The translations under genes and the position numbers were made by a program. Shown here in pieces: positions 22,300-31,258 of a DNA stretch of 42,015 bases; position 1 is the first letter of the stretch, and each line of letters opens with the position of its first letter. Source of the DNA: Candidatus Manganitrophaceae bacterium (GTDB lineage: Bacteria > Nitrospirota > Nitrospiria > SBBL01 > JAADHI01); NCBI GenBank assembly GCA_013151935.1, contig JAADHI010000056.1:1-42015 (forward strand), written 5' to 3'. The notes beneath the pieces were generated by a model that searched no databases, was not told the DNA's origin, and saw only the letters and a program-made list of their open reading frames with translations.

Positions 22300-24252
22300 A
22301 TGTTTAAGAAACTGACATTACAGGCAAAACAAAAACTCGGTCCCATCTGGCCCTTTCTGATGGTTTACCTGCTTGGGCTTTTTGTCTTAGGGCTGGCGCG
22401 CCTATTTTTTATGGTTTGGCAGTGGGATCGTGTGACTGCAGTTGATGGGATATTCTCTGTATTTGCCATCGGGTTACGCATTGATACGATCTTGGTCTGT
22501 CAGTTTTTAGCACTTCCTGTGGTGCTTTATTTCCTTGTTCCCGATTGGGGCACTTTGAGTCGTTTTGTTAAAAACTTCGCTCGATTTTGGGTTGTGGGTA
22601 CGAGTCTTTTGTTTGTTTTTATGGAGGTCTCTACACCATCTTACATCCTTGAGTATGGCTCAAGGCCCAGTCGGATTTTTGTCGAGTACTTAATCTATCC
22701 CAAAGAAGTTTTTGGGACCTTGTGGGCAAGTTATAAAACACAGTTATTTATTGCAGCCGTGCTCTTGACCGTGACAGCAATTTACGGTGGGCGTTTCTAC
22801 AAACGTTTGTTTTATGAAGCAATCATCTGGTCATGGCCTAAACGGTTGTTGGTCTTCCCGGTGGTTGCGCTGGTCCTCTTCTTCGGAATTCGTTCCAGTT
22901 TGGGGCATCGTCCGGCCAATCCAAGTATTGCCTCTTTTTCAAATGATCATCTCGTCAACGACCTGGCCTTAAATTCGACTTACAACGTGCTCTTTGCGAT
23001 TTACAATCTCAAACACGAAGTGAAGGGTGATATTTATGGAAAATTGAAAGACGAAGAAATCATTCAAGCGGTGCGAGATGCCACACTGATTGCCCCTGAT
23101 GCGTTCAAAAATGACGAAATTCCTTCGCTCCACCAACAAATTCCCTCTGTTCAGAGAGAGAAATTGCCCAACTTGGTGATTGTTCTTGAGGAGAGCTTAG
23201 GTGCACAATTTGTTTCAACATTGGGGGGAGATGACTTAACACCAGCATTGGACAAATGGAGCAAAAAGGGTCTTTGGTTTACGTCTATGTATGCCACAGG
23301 AACACGCTCTGTAAGGGGGATTGAAGCAATTACTGCGGGTTTTACACCATCGCCCTCCCGCAGTGTGGTGAAGTTAGAAAGATCTCAAACGGGATTTTAT
23401 ACCATCGCACGTACCCTTAAAAACTTAGGCTATACCACAGAGTTTATTTATGGTGGAGAAGGCCATTTTGACAACATGCAGCGTTTCTTTTTAGGAAACG
23501 GTTTTGACACAGTTATTGATATTAAAGACTATGAAGACCCCATTTTTTTAGGGACTTGGGGGGTTTCAGATGAAGACCTCTTTGAAAAAGCCCACACCCG
23601 TTTGCTTGAAAAAGGAAACAAACCCTATTTCTCGCTTGTTTTTACCTCGTCTTTTCATTCCCCCTTTGAATATCCTGATGGCCGTATTGAACCTGTCGAA
23701 GTGCCCGCCTTTACACGCAGAAATGCAGTAAAATATGCGGATTATGCGCTTGGGAAATTCATGGCACGTGCTGAAAAATCTGAATATTGGGAAAATACCC
23801 TTTTTCTTGTTGTTGCGGATCATGATTCCAGGGTTTATGGCGACACCTTGGTTCCCATTAAGCATTTTCATATTCCCGCTTTGATTACGGGTTTAGGCGG
23901 CAAGATTAAGCCCGAGGTCTATTCAAAAACGGCCAGTCAGATCGACTTGCCTCCAACCCTTTTTTCCCTCATGGGCATTGCTTCAGAGCATCCCATGATT
24001 GGACGTGATTTAACACAGGTTCCCGAAGATGTCCCTGGCCGGGCTTTATTTCAATACGAGAAGAATTTTGCTTACATGCTGGGTAATAAAGTCGCGGTAT
24101 TTCTCCCACAGAAAGACCCGCAGTCTTTTGTGTATCAAAATAAAACCTTAGTGCCCTCAGATGACCATTCGCATGCCTTTATCAAAACAGCTTTAGCGCA
24201 TGTCCTTTGGACTTCAAAAATGTATCAAGAACAACGATACCGACTGCCTTAG
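22300..24252 (+). CDS. LtaS-like membrane phosphoglycerol/phosphoethanolamine transferase family enzyme
   Basis: A 650-residue membrane protein. Five hydrophobic helices occupy about residues 17-45, 50-70, 73-95, 145-165 and 178-200, followed by a large extracytoplasmic sulfatase/alkaline-phosphatase-fold domain from about 288. Metal and nucleophile positions look intact: LVIVLEESLG (Glu 297/298), ATGTRSVRGIEAI (nucleophile Thr335), LVVADHDSRVYG and FHIPALITG. This is the LTA synthase family layout, which in Gram-negatives makes osmoregulated glucan or lipid modifications. It is transcribed alone; its substrate is not evident. The divergent gap 22061-22299 contains a C-rich stretch (near 22245-22262) and no clear promoter. 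Confidence 0.88.
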   Translation: MFKKLTLQAKQKLGPIWPFLMVYLLGLFVLGLARLFFMVWQWDRVTAVDGIFSVFAIGLRIDTILVCQFLALPVVLYFLVPDWGTLSRFVKNFARFWVVGTSLLFVFMEVSTPSYILEYGSRPSRIFVEYLIYPKEVFGTLWASYKTQLFIAAVLLTVTAIYGGRFYKRLFYEAIIWSWPKRLLVFPVVALVLFFGIRSSLGHRPANPSIASFSNDHLVNDLALNSTYNVLFAIYNLKHEVKGDIYGKLKDEEIIQAVRDATLIAPDAFKNDEIPSLHQQIPSVQREKLPNLVIVLEESLGAQFVSTLGGDDLTPALDKWSKKGLWFTSMYATGTRSVRGIEAITAGFTPSPSRSVVKLERSQTGFYTIARTLKNLGYTTEFIYGGEGHFDNMQRFFLGNGFDTVIDIKDYEDPIFLGTWGVSDEDLFEKAHTRLLEKGNKPYFSLVFTSSFHSPFEYPDGRIEPVEVPAFTRRNAVKYADYALGKFMARAEKSEYWENTLFLVVADHDSRVYGDTLVPIKHFHIPALITGLGGKIKPEVYSKTASQIDLPPTLFSLMGIASEHPMIGRDLTQVPEDVPGRALFQYEKNFAYMLGNKVAVFLPQKDPQSFVYQNKTLVPSDDHSHAFIKTALAHVLWTSKMYQEQRYRLP

Positions 24253-24287
24253 ACTCTGATCAAGGCTTTCCCTTCGTACTTGATATA

Positions 24288-25460
24288 TCAAGCCATTCGG
24301 CTCATGCCGATTGTGGGTAATTCAGGGCCATTTATGGGCACAATCTGAGTCTTAGGCACGAAATTAAATTCGGTTGCCGTTGCGCTGGTATAGGCACCCA
24401 TCATGGGTGCGATGATGAGATCGCCCAAGTTTAGTTTTGGCAGCGGGATGTCTGTTGAAATGATGTCGATGCTGTCGCAAGTGGGGCCCGCTAAAACAGA
24501 GGCATGTGCTTGCCCTTCATTGAGCGAAAAAATGGGATATTTTGCATGATCAAAGACTTGACCGCTGAAGGAGCCATAAACGCCGTCATCCAAGTAATAC
24601 CAATTTTGTTCATTTCTTTTTGAAATACCGATGACGGAGGCAACACAGGTCATGGCAGGCGCGGCGATAAAACGTCCGGGTTCTGCGATCACCTGCACAT
24701 TTTTTGGCAGTGTTTGTAAGGCTGTACGAATGGGGATACAAAAGCGATCTATATTCATTGCAGTGCCATCATAGTCAATGGGAAACCCTCCCCCAATGTC
24801 GAGCACACTCATGGGTGCGTCATGTCCTGCTCGGCTTTTTTCCAAGAGTGTTGCGCAGGAAGTAATGGCGGCCACATGTGCATCGGGTTCTTTTGATTGT
24901 GAACCCACATGAAAACTCAAACCTTTGATGCGAATGCCTAGTTTTTTGGCTTTAATAATAAAGTTTGGTGCATCCTCGATGCATAGCCCAAATTTTTTTG
25001 AGAGATTTACGACTGCATCACCATTTGAAAATGCAATGCGCAATAACAAACCCACCCGTTCGCGGTAGGGTCTAAACTTCTCTAATTCTGTGAGATTATC
25101 CACAACAAAGGTCGTGCAGCCGTAACGCATTGAGGCGCGGATATCGATGTCCCGTTTGATGGGGTGGGTGTGAATCGTGCGTTGCGGAGGAATAGAAAGC
25201 TGTTCCAGTAATTTTATTTCGCCCTGTGTTGCGATGTCAAAATGACTACCTTCTTGTTTTAAGGTTTCCAGGACAATCTCGTTTGGCAAAGATTTTACCG
25301 CAAAATAAATCGTGACCTTCGGTAGTGCAGAGGTGAGTTTTTTGTATTGGGAACGTAAAGTATTACAGTCAAGCAAGAGCAAGGGCGCACCGTGAGTTTT
25401 GACTAGATTTTCCCAATCGTACGCGGTGCGAAAATCTGTGTGGGTGTCGATTTGATCCAT
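24288..25460 (-). CDS. Fold-type III PLP-dependent decarboxylase, probably ornithine decarboxylase
   Basis: The product (390 residues from ATG 25460; a TTG start at 25517 would overlap speE) is a TIM-barrel amino acid decarboxylase. IYFAVKSLPN holds the PLP lysine, SFHVGSQS and VLDIGGGFP the phosphate region, AEPGRFIAAPA the second substrate region, and GPTCDSID the catalytic Cys with DDGVYGSFSG close by. These are ornithine/diaminopimelate decarboxylase family motifs; GPTCDSxD is the ornithine-type form. It follows speE by ten bases on the same strand, so putrescine for spermidine synthesis is the likely product. Whether lysine is also a substrate cannot be decided by eye. Confidence 0.88.
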   Translation of the reverse strand: MDQIDTHTDFRTAYDWENLVKTHGAPLLLLDCNTLRSQYKKLTSALPKVTIYFAVKSLPNEIVLETLKQEGSHFDIATQGEIKLLEQLSIPPQRTIHTHPIKRDIDIRASMRYGCTTFVVDNLTELEKFRPYRERVGLLLRIAFSNGDAVVNLSKKFGLCIEDAPNFIIKAKKLGIRIKGLSFHVGSQSKEPDAHVAAITSCATLLEKSRAGHDAPMSVLDIGGGFPIDYDGTAMNIDRFCIPIRTALQTLPKNVQVIAEPGRFIAAPAMTCVASVIGISKRNEQNWYYLDDGVYGSFSGQVFDHAKYPIFSLNEGQAHASVLAGPTCDSIDIISTDIPLPKLNLGDLIIAPMMGAYTSATATEFNFVPKTQIVPINGPELPTIGMSRMA

Positions 25461-25470
25461 GGTGGATATT

Positions 25471-26349
25471 TTAGTTTGCACGTTCGTGAGTCGTGTCGGT
25501 TTTTCCGATATTTTCAAGTACAGATTGTGGTAGAGCGAAGGCCGCTTTGTGGATGGATGGATTGTAGTACTGTGTTGTAATTCTGGATTTGTGGTAACGC
25601 ATTTCGAGTGTTTCCAGTGGGATTTTTCTGAGCTGAGGATTGTCTGTTCCCCAGCCGAAGACCATGATACCGCCCACGTAGGTGGGAACAGCTGCGCTGT
25701 AAAAGTGCCAGTCTTTAAAAAGTTGCCGAAATAAATCTGCCGTTTTTTTTGCTTCTTCGGCTTGGAAAAAAGCGACGCCGTTTTGTGTTACGAGGATCCC
25801 ATTTTTAGTGAGACAGTTTTTACAGTCCTCATAATAATCATGACTAAAGAGGCTTTCACCGGGGCCAATGGGGTCGGTCGAGTCGGTAATCACGACATCA
25901 AATTTTTCATCCGTTTCCCGGACAAAGGTGGCGCCGTCAGAAATGACGCGTTGAAATCGAGGATCATCAAAAGCCCCTTGTGCGTGATTCGGTAAATATT
26001 TTTTTGAAATTTCGATTACCGTTTCATCAATCTCAACCATTGTGACCTTTTTGACACCCGAATGACGCAGCACTTCTCTCAACATCCCTCCGTCACCGCC
26101 ACCCACGATCAATACTCGCTCCACCGCGCCATGGGCAAAAATCGGTACGTGGCACAGCATTTCATGGTAGATAAATTCATCACGTTCCGTGGTTTGAATA
26201 ATACCGTCTAAGACCATGACCCGGCCAAATTTTGCGTTATGAAAAATAATCAGATGTTGGTGTTCGGTCTTATTTTCGTAATAAATTTCATCCACGCTAA
26301 AGCGTTGTGCGTAGTTATTGTAAAGGGTTTCTTCAAAGTGTTTGATCAT
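25471..26349 (-). CDS. speE: Spermidine synthase (putrescine aminopropyltransferase)
   Basis: The 292-residue protein has the SpeE methyltransferase-like fold: the N-terminal strands YENKTEHQHLIIF and FGRVMVLDGIIQTTERDEF, HEML in the active site, VLIVGGGDGGMLREV for decarboxylated SAM, ITDSTDPIGPGESLF with the catalytic Asp, and VPTYVGGIMVFGW. It transfers an aminopropyl group to putrescine. First gene of a two-gene unit with the decarboxylase; no SpeD (the decarboxylated SAM source) is in the window. The gap 26350-26696 upstream holds a hairpin at its far end and otherwise nothing I can support. No ribosome site is evident except a GAGG 11 bases before the ATG. Confidence 0.93.
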   Translation of the reverse strand: MIKHFEETLYNNYAQRFSVDEIYYENKTEHQHLIIFHNAKFGRVMVLDGIIQTTERDEFIYHEMLCHVPIFAHGAVERVLIVGGGDGGMLREVLRHSGVKKVTMVEIDETVIEISKKYLPNHAQGAFDDPRFQRVISDGATFVRETDEKFDVVITDSTDPIGPGESLFSHDYYEDCKNCLTKNGILVTQNGVAFFQAEEAKKTADLFRQLFKDWHFYSAAVPTYVGGIMVFGWGTDNPQLRKIPLETLEMRYHKSRITTQYYNPSIHKAAFALPQSVLENIGKTDTTHERAN

Positions 26350-26647
26350 GTTTTTGTCCGCCTCTGGAATGCGATTTCATTTTGAACCGATAGGATGCCT
26401 GTTTAGCTTTGGGCTGGGGATCCTAGGATTAAAACCATCCCAATAATATAGCCACCCAATCGCATTTTCATTTCTATTGAATCGCTGGCGCTGGATCAAT
26501 ATCACCTACAGGCCTTGGCATTAAGTAAAAATTATTTACTTTTTTTCTAAGCACTATTTTTCCTAATTGCAGATCTAAGCTCTTTTTCCTGAACAAATTT
26601 AAAATCTTCGTAATCACAAAATAAGCATCCTTTCATGACTCGAATAT

Positions 26648-26686
26648 CGCCCAGTGCTGACTGACACATAACGCTTGCACTGGGCG
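26648..26686. terminator. Perfect 10-base inverted repeat after the HAD gene
   Basis: CGCCCAGTGC (26648-26657) and GCACTGGGCG (26677-26686) pair perfectly around a 19-base loop, just past the HAD stop at 26697 on the minus strand. No T-tract follows, so it may protect the mRNA 3' end or pause transcription rather than terminate. Confidence 0.5.
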
Positions 26687-26696
26687 GATATGCTCA

Positions 26697-27377
26697 TCAA
26701 AGTGCTTCTAAATCGTGTGGTTCAATTTCAGTGAGATTGTCTACAACACGATCCGCTTGTTTTTCCAAGATATCACGCGGGTATGAACTGCACACGGCGA
26801 GACACTTCATGCCGGCGTCGCGCGCCGATTGCAGACCATGCAGAGAATCTTCGATCACCACACATTCTGAAGAGGAGATTGGAGGTTCTGTACGAAGCAA
26901 TTTATTTAACTTTGCCAATGCGGTTAAATATGATTCGGGATGGGGTTTTCCCTGTCTCACATCCTGAGCACTCACAATCACCGGGAAGGCAGAACGAATC
27001 CCGCCCTGATCCAGGGCAAATTTAATTTCACCGCGAAAAGCCCCCGAAGCAATCGCCAAATGGTAATTTCCTACGGCTTTTTTAACAAAATTGACCACAC
27101 CAGGATAGAGAAACAACTTTTCCTCTGATAACTTTTTGTAAATCGGCATCTTTTTCAAAATAAGGCGTTTCAGGATTTTATTGTCAACAGGCCGATGATG
27201 CGCAAGCAGCAGGGCTTCAAATAAACCCTTGTCGTCAAGCGCCAGATATTTTTCGTAATAAGCTTCTTTGGTGAGCACAATGCCTTCTGCTTCTAAAATA
27301 ATCTGGAAGGCCTTTAAGTGATGAGGCTCGCTATCCACAATCACCCCGTCACAATCAAAAATAATCGCTTTCAACAT
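26697..27377 (-). CDS. HAD-superfamily phosphatase (beta-phosphoglucomutase-like)
   Basis: A 226-residue hydrolase with the four HAD motifs: IFDCDGVIVDSE (residues 7-18), the Thr/Ser position in LAIASGA, GKPHPESY (motif III Lys), and VVIEDSLHGLQSARDAGM. A helical cap of about 70 residues lies between motifs I and II, as in subfamily IA phosphatases or phosphoglucomutases such as PgmB and phosphoglycolate phosphatase. The ATG overlaps the M48 protease stop (TAATG), so the two are coupled. Substrate cannot be inferred. Confidence 0.92.
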   Translation of the reverse strand: MLKAIIFDCDGVIVDSEPHHLKAFQIILEAEGIVLTKEAYYEKYLALDDKGLFEALLLAHHRPVDNKILKRLILKKMPIYKKLSEEKLFLYPGVVNFVKKAVGNYHLAIASGAFRGEIKFALDQGGIRSAFPVIVSAQDVRQGKPHPESYLTALAKLNKLLRTEPPISSSECVVIEDSLHGLQSARDAGMKCLAVCSSYPRDILEKQADRVVDNLTEIEPHDLEAL

Positions 27378-28636
27378 TAGATTTTTCTCTCTCTTAAAAC
27401 ACCCGAAACAAGACGAATTGCTCGAATTCGATCCAATAGGGGTGGATGTGAATAATTCAAAAAAGCATACAAGGGATGCGGCGTCAGATTTGAAAGATTA
27501 TTCACTGAAAGCTTTTTCAAGCTTTTAACCAGGTTTTCAGGGGAAGCGATGGATTCAGCGGCAAAATGGTCTGCCTCGTATTCATTTTTTCGGGAGAGAC
27601 GATTCATAAAAAGCGATAAAACAAACTCAATGGGGCGATACAACATCCCAAAAAAAAGTAGCCCTGCATATACCGAAGGCTCTGTCACAAAAAAAGCGGC
27701 GTAGAGCCCTGGATGACTCAGAAAAATAGAAAGCAAATAAAACATCAATCCCACTTGCAAAATAGCGATCACCATCCCTTGGGTAATATGTTTTTTCTTG
27801 TAATGCCCAATTTCATGTGCAAGTACGGCAATCAATTCCGGTGTCGATTGCGCATCAATTAAGGTATCAAATAAAGCAATGCGTTTGTTTTTCCCAAATC
27901 CCGTAAAAAAAGCGTTTGACTTACTGCTACGCTTAGAACCATCCATGACAAAAACATTCTGCAAAGGAAACTGAACGGAACGCGCAAAGGCCATGATGGC
28001 ATCTTTCAGTTCTCCCGATGTCAGTGGCTCAAACTTGTTAAAAAGTGGCATAATCCAGATGGGCGCCACGGCCTGAATCAGCAAGATTAAACTTGAGAGC
28101 GCAGCCCAGGCATAAACCCAAGCATAAACACCTCCCCACTCTAAAAATGCCAGCAATAACGCTAAAACAGGAAGACCAATCATAATCGCAAGTAAAGCCC
28201 CTTTTATTTTGTCTATAAAAAACAGCTTCAATGTCGTTTTGTTAAAACCAAATCGTTCTTCAATCACAAACGTCCTGTAGAGCGAAAAAGGCAGCATCAA
28301 AAGGGACTGAAAAACACTCAAAACACCGATATACAATACCCCAGTGAGTAGGCGACTCAAGTCCCACGATCTCAGCCACTGATCCACAATCTCAAATCCA
28401 CTTAAAAACCAAAAAGCCAGCGTGAGGATCAGCATAAAACTTGCGACAATTCGCCCAAAGCCTGTGGTCACACGGGTGTATTCTTGTGATTTGCGATAGT
28501 CTTCCGGATCATAAGTCCCGACCATCTCTTCAGGGAGCGCCGTTTCAAGGTTTTTAAGATTCAGAAAGTCAGCAAAAAAATTCAGAATATATTCAAAAAA
28601 CAGCATAAAGAGAATGATCATCCCGTAGAGGTTCAT
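27377..28636 (-). CDS. M48 CAAX-protease-like integral membrane metalloprotease (Ste24 type)
   Basis: The 419-residue protein has several membrane helices (about 5-22, 65-80, 95-120, 148-165, 175-195 and two more after the active site) and a zinc site HEIGH at 274-278 with a downstream Glu in NEYEADHFA. SSKSNAFFTGFGKNKRIALF precedes the site as in Ste24/peptidase_M48_N proteins. Bacterial homologues likely cleave membrane or misfolded proteins; a specific substrate is not evident. The ATG has a GGAG site six bases upstream. It overlaps the HAD gene by one base. The gap 28637-28973 to the divergent porin gene is AT-rich with no convincing promoter by eye. Confidence 0.93.
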   Translation of the reverse strand: MNLYGMIILFMLFFEYILNFFADFLNLKNLETALPEEMVGTYDPEDYRKSQEYTRVTTGFGRIVASFMLILTLAFWFLSGFEIVDQWLRSWDLSRLLTGVLYIGVLSVFQSLLMLPFSLYRTFVIEERFGFNKTTLKLFFIDKIKGALLAIMIGLPVLALLLAFLEWGGVYAWVYAWAALSSLILLIQAVAPIWIMPLFNKFEPLTSGELKDAIMAFARSVQFPLQNVFVMDGSKRSSKSNAFFTGFGKNKRIALFDTLIDAQSTPELIAVLAHEIGHYKKKHITQGMVIAILQVGLMFYLLSIFLSHPGLYAAFFVTEPSVYAGLLFFGMLYRPIEFVLSLFMNRLSRKNEYEADHFAAESIASPENLVKSLKKLSVNNLSNLTPHPLYAFLNYSHPPLLDRIRAIRLVSGVLRERKI

Positions 28637-28973
28637 CGTGAACTCCGATATCGGTTCTTAAAAATGTTGAAAAAATTTGATCTTTACTAAATTTCCCCAT
28701 AGTATAGCCCCACAGGGCAATTTGTCCTTCTAAAAATATTATTTTTCTTAAATTTTTATCTTTTATTATTCGACTATGTTTATGTCTCGGGTTCTTTTGC
28801 CTTTTTAAGGGCTGAGGCTTCTGGGACAACCTTTCTTAGAAATTGTTGCCAAACAAGTATTTTAGTCCGCTTTAAGGAATGAGATTGACATTTAGGGACA
28901 GGGATAAACAAACCTCCCCACGAATATAGACTGTTCCATCACCTACATTGTTTGAAAAACCAAGAGGTATCCT

Positions 28974-30233
28974 ATGCCCCTAAAATTAAGACAGATCATG
29001 TTGGTATCCTTCTTGATCACCCTGACTTTTTTAGGGGCAGAGAAAATCGGATATGCACAGGAGAGACTGCAAGTCCGTGGTTATGGGAACACCCATTTCA
29101 TGGATCATGCTGGCACACCTAATGTCATGGATGATCCCAACACCCCTGAGGTCGAAGATGATACATCACTCAATGACGGGTTTTTCCAAGTGAGAGAGTT
29201 CTCACTTTTTTTTGATTTTCTCATTACCGATGAAATCATCGCCTCAACAGAAATTGAAGCCGCCGATAATGGCAATACATACACGGCAAACTATGCTTAT
29301 ATCGACATCCAAGTCAGCGATAATGTCAATATTCGTGCCGGGAAAATCCTTGTGCCATTTCTTTCCTACAATGAAAACAAACCCAGCTTCAAACAAAACC
29401 TGATGAGCCAGCCTTTTACCGCCTTCAATATTGCACCCGTCATTGGCGCCCCATTTGTCAACAGTGGTTTTGGTTGGTCTGATGCAGGTGCGGTACTCAA
29501 CCTTTGCTGTCTCGGTGCAAATATTGGCTTTCTTGACTTAAAACTTGCCATGATCAACGGCTTAGGCTCGAACTCGGATATACTTGATGATAACACCGTT
29601 TATCTCGACGATGGCACGGGCACATCTGTTCGTCCGAGGGATGGACTGATTCAAAATGAAACGTCAACCGAGCTCCGGGACAACAACAATAACAAGGCGC
29701 TCGTCGGGAAGCTCACCTTCAAGGCTGCAGACTTGCCTTTCGACATGGGGATTTCCTGGTATCAGGGCAAATGGGACAAAGCCTCAAGTAAAAACCTCAG
29801 GATGGCGGGTGCTCACCTCAACTGGGTGGGTGAAACATGGACACTCAAAGGAGAATACGTCAAAGCACAGGTAGAACAAAATACAGGCCCAGGTGCGACA
29901 GTGAGCATCAATACGGCCACCGGCGACTACAACATGCAGGCATGGTATGTGGAAGGATCTGTGGTCCCCGCACGCTATCAGAACGATAAATATCTCCGAC
30001 TGATTGTGCGCTATGATGATGTTGACACCAATAACAAGGTTGCTTTTACCCCATGGGATCGTTCACGGATTACAGCAGGCATGGAGTGGCAATTTGCTCA
30101 CAATACACGCTTCCGTTACGAGTGGCAGCGTCATGAAATCGATGATTTTGAAAATGCGCCAAGCCCTTATAAAAATGCAGGGGGAGAAGAGCGAATCAAA
30201 ATGCATATGGTATCGCTCATCTTTTCGTTTTAG
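28974..30233 (+). CDS. Outer membrane porin
   Basis: The 419-residue protein has a Sec signal peptide (1-29, ending at IGYAQ) and then a series of amphipathic beta-strands (FQVREFSLFFDFLITDEIIA, NVNIRAGKILVPFLSYNE, MGISWYQGKWDKASSKNLRM, YEWQRHEIDD) ending VSLIFSF, the Phe-terminated strand that outer-membrane barrels use for assembly. The pattern suits a phosphate-selective or general porin (OprP/OprO-like in strand spacing). A repeated DDGTG/DNNNN loop is presumably extracellular. The next gene, 45 bases on, encodes a small periplasmic protein and may be co-transcribed. Confidence 0.85.
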   Translation: MPLKLRQIMLVSFLITLTFLGAEKIGYAQERLQVRGYGNTHFMDHAGTPNVMDDPNTPEVEDDTSLNDGFFQVREFSLFFDFLITDEIIASTEIEAADNGNTYTANYAYIDIQVSDNVNIRAGKILVPFLSYNENKPSFKQNLMSQPFTAFNIAPVIGAPFVNSGFGWSDAGAVLNLCCLGANIGFLDLKLAMINGLGSNSDILDDNTVYLDDGTGTSVRPRDGLIQNETSTELRDNNNNKALVGKLTFKAADLPFDMGISWYQGKWDKASSKNLRMAGAHLNWVGETWTLKGEYVKAQVEQNTGPGATVSINTATGDYNMQAWYVEGSVVPARYQNDKYLRLIVRYDDVDTNNKVAFTPWDRSRITAGMEWQFAHNTRFRYEWQRHEIDDFENAPSPYKNAGGEERIKMHMVSLIFSF

Positions 30234-30278
30234 CACACCCCACTATCACGATGACCCCTTATTTTGGGAGAGACAATA

Positions 30279-30845
30279 ATGATGGCTTTCAAGCGCAAAA
30301 CAATGAAGTGGATGTCGACCTTATTTTTTGTCATCTTTATTCTTTTAGGACTGATGAATGCAAAGGCACAAGCTGACAACGATATTTCGATTGTCTACAC
30401 AAGGAAAACTGCGAGTCAAAAAAATAAATTGATGGAGGCCCTGCCCAAACGAATTTCTGCAAAGGCTTATAATATAGGGTCACTCTCAATCATGGATTTT
30501 TCGGGAAAAAATAAAGCCTTGCTCCGTATGAACGCGTCGAAAATGGTCATTATGCTGGGTGATGCGCCGATGAAAATACTGAAAAATGCCAAAATCAACA
30601 CAGATTTACTCGTCATTCAATCGATACGACAGACCCTTCATTCTTCCAGATGGACACTTTACATTCTTGGACAAGAGACCGCTCTGAAGACTTTTGATCC
30701 ATCTCTAAAAAAGAAAAAGGTGTCAAAAACCGAAGACTTAGGATCAGAGCAGGATCTTCGTTCACTGACACTGCTCATCGTAGATACACAAACCATCTCC
30801 TTCCAAGAGGTGATTTCAGAAGTCGTGGAGAAAACCCTTCGCTAA
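30279..30845 (+). CDS. Secreted protein of unknown function downstream of the porin
   Basis: The start at ATG 30279 sits six bases after GGGAGAG. A 188-residue product has a Sec signal peptide (MKWMSTLFFVIFILLGLMNAKAQA) and a body resembling a small alpha/beta periplasmic protein: ISIVYTRKTASQKNKLMEAL, KMVIMLGDAPMKIL and LLVIQSIRQTLHSS. This outline recalls ABC-type substrate-binding protein halves, but it is too short and I do not claim that. Its position suggests the porin and this protein work together in uptake or sensing. It converges with the response regulator gene, nine bases away. Confidence 0.6.
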   Translation: MMAFKRKTMKWMSTLFFVIFILLGLMNAKAQADNDISIVYTRKTASQKNKLMEALPKRISAKAYNIGSLSIMDFSGKNKALLRMNASKMVIMLGDAPMKILKNAKINTDLLVIQSIRQTLHSSRWTLYILGQETALKTFDPSLKKKKVSKTEDLGSEQDLRSLTLLIVDTQTISFQEVISEVVEKTLR

Positions 30846-30854
30846 CTGATCGTC

Positions 30855-31250
30855 TTAATCCTCAAGTAATTCTCCCACTTTCGCACCCAATTCATCCAAA
30901 TCGAAGGGTTTGTAAAGAACGACGTCGGCCTGGCTAAATTCGTCAAACATCTTTTCTCGTTCTGGCTCCGCATCCAACTTACGGGCCGTTAAAATAATAA
31001 TAGGGATATTTTTTACAATCTTAGATGAAGCAACATCATCTTTGATCATTTTAGCAACACGATAGCCATTCTCTTTTGGCATCATCACATCCATCAACAC
31101 AAGGTCCGGTTCAATGGCTCTCACCGCACCCAAAGCCTCCCAACCATTAATCGCAGTAAAAACCTCATACCCTTCCTCTTCAAGATGAAATTGAATTCCT
31201 TCTAAAATATCCGGCTCGTCATCTACAATAAGCACTTTTTTCTTTGCCAT
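30855..31250 (-). CDS. CheY-like response regulator
   Basis: A 131-residue single receiver domain: VLIVDDEPD (Asp9-11 region), phosphoacceptor Asp54 in LVLMDVMMPK, the Thr of IILTARK, and KPFDLDEL with the conserved Lys. No output domain. It follows the hybrid kinase by eight bases and is the last gene of the four-gene signalling unit, so it is presumably a phosphate sink or diffusible signal for that kinase. Its target is not in the window. Confidence 0.93.
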   Translation of the reverse strand: MAKKKVLIVDDEPDILEGIQFHLEEEGYEVFTAINGWEALGAVRAIEPDLVLMDVMMPKENGYRVAKMIKDDVASSKIVKNIPIIILTARKLDAEPEREKMFDEFSQADVVLYKPFDLDELGAKVGELLED

Positions 31251-31258
31251 GTCGTCTC

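Noticed and set aside
24253-24287. Terminator between LtaS-like gene and decarboxylase gene
   Set aside because: ATCAAG/CTTGAT can pair but the stem is only six bases with a 15-base loop and no T-tract; too weak to call.
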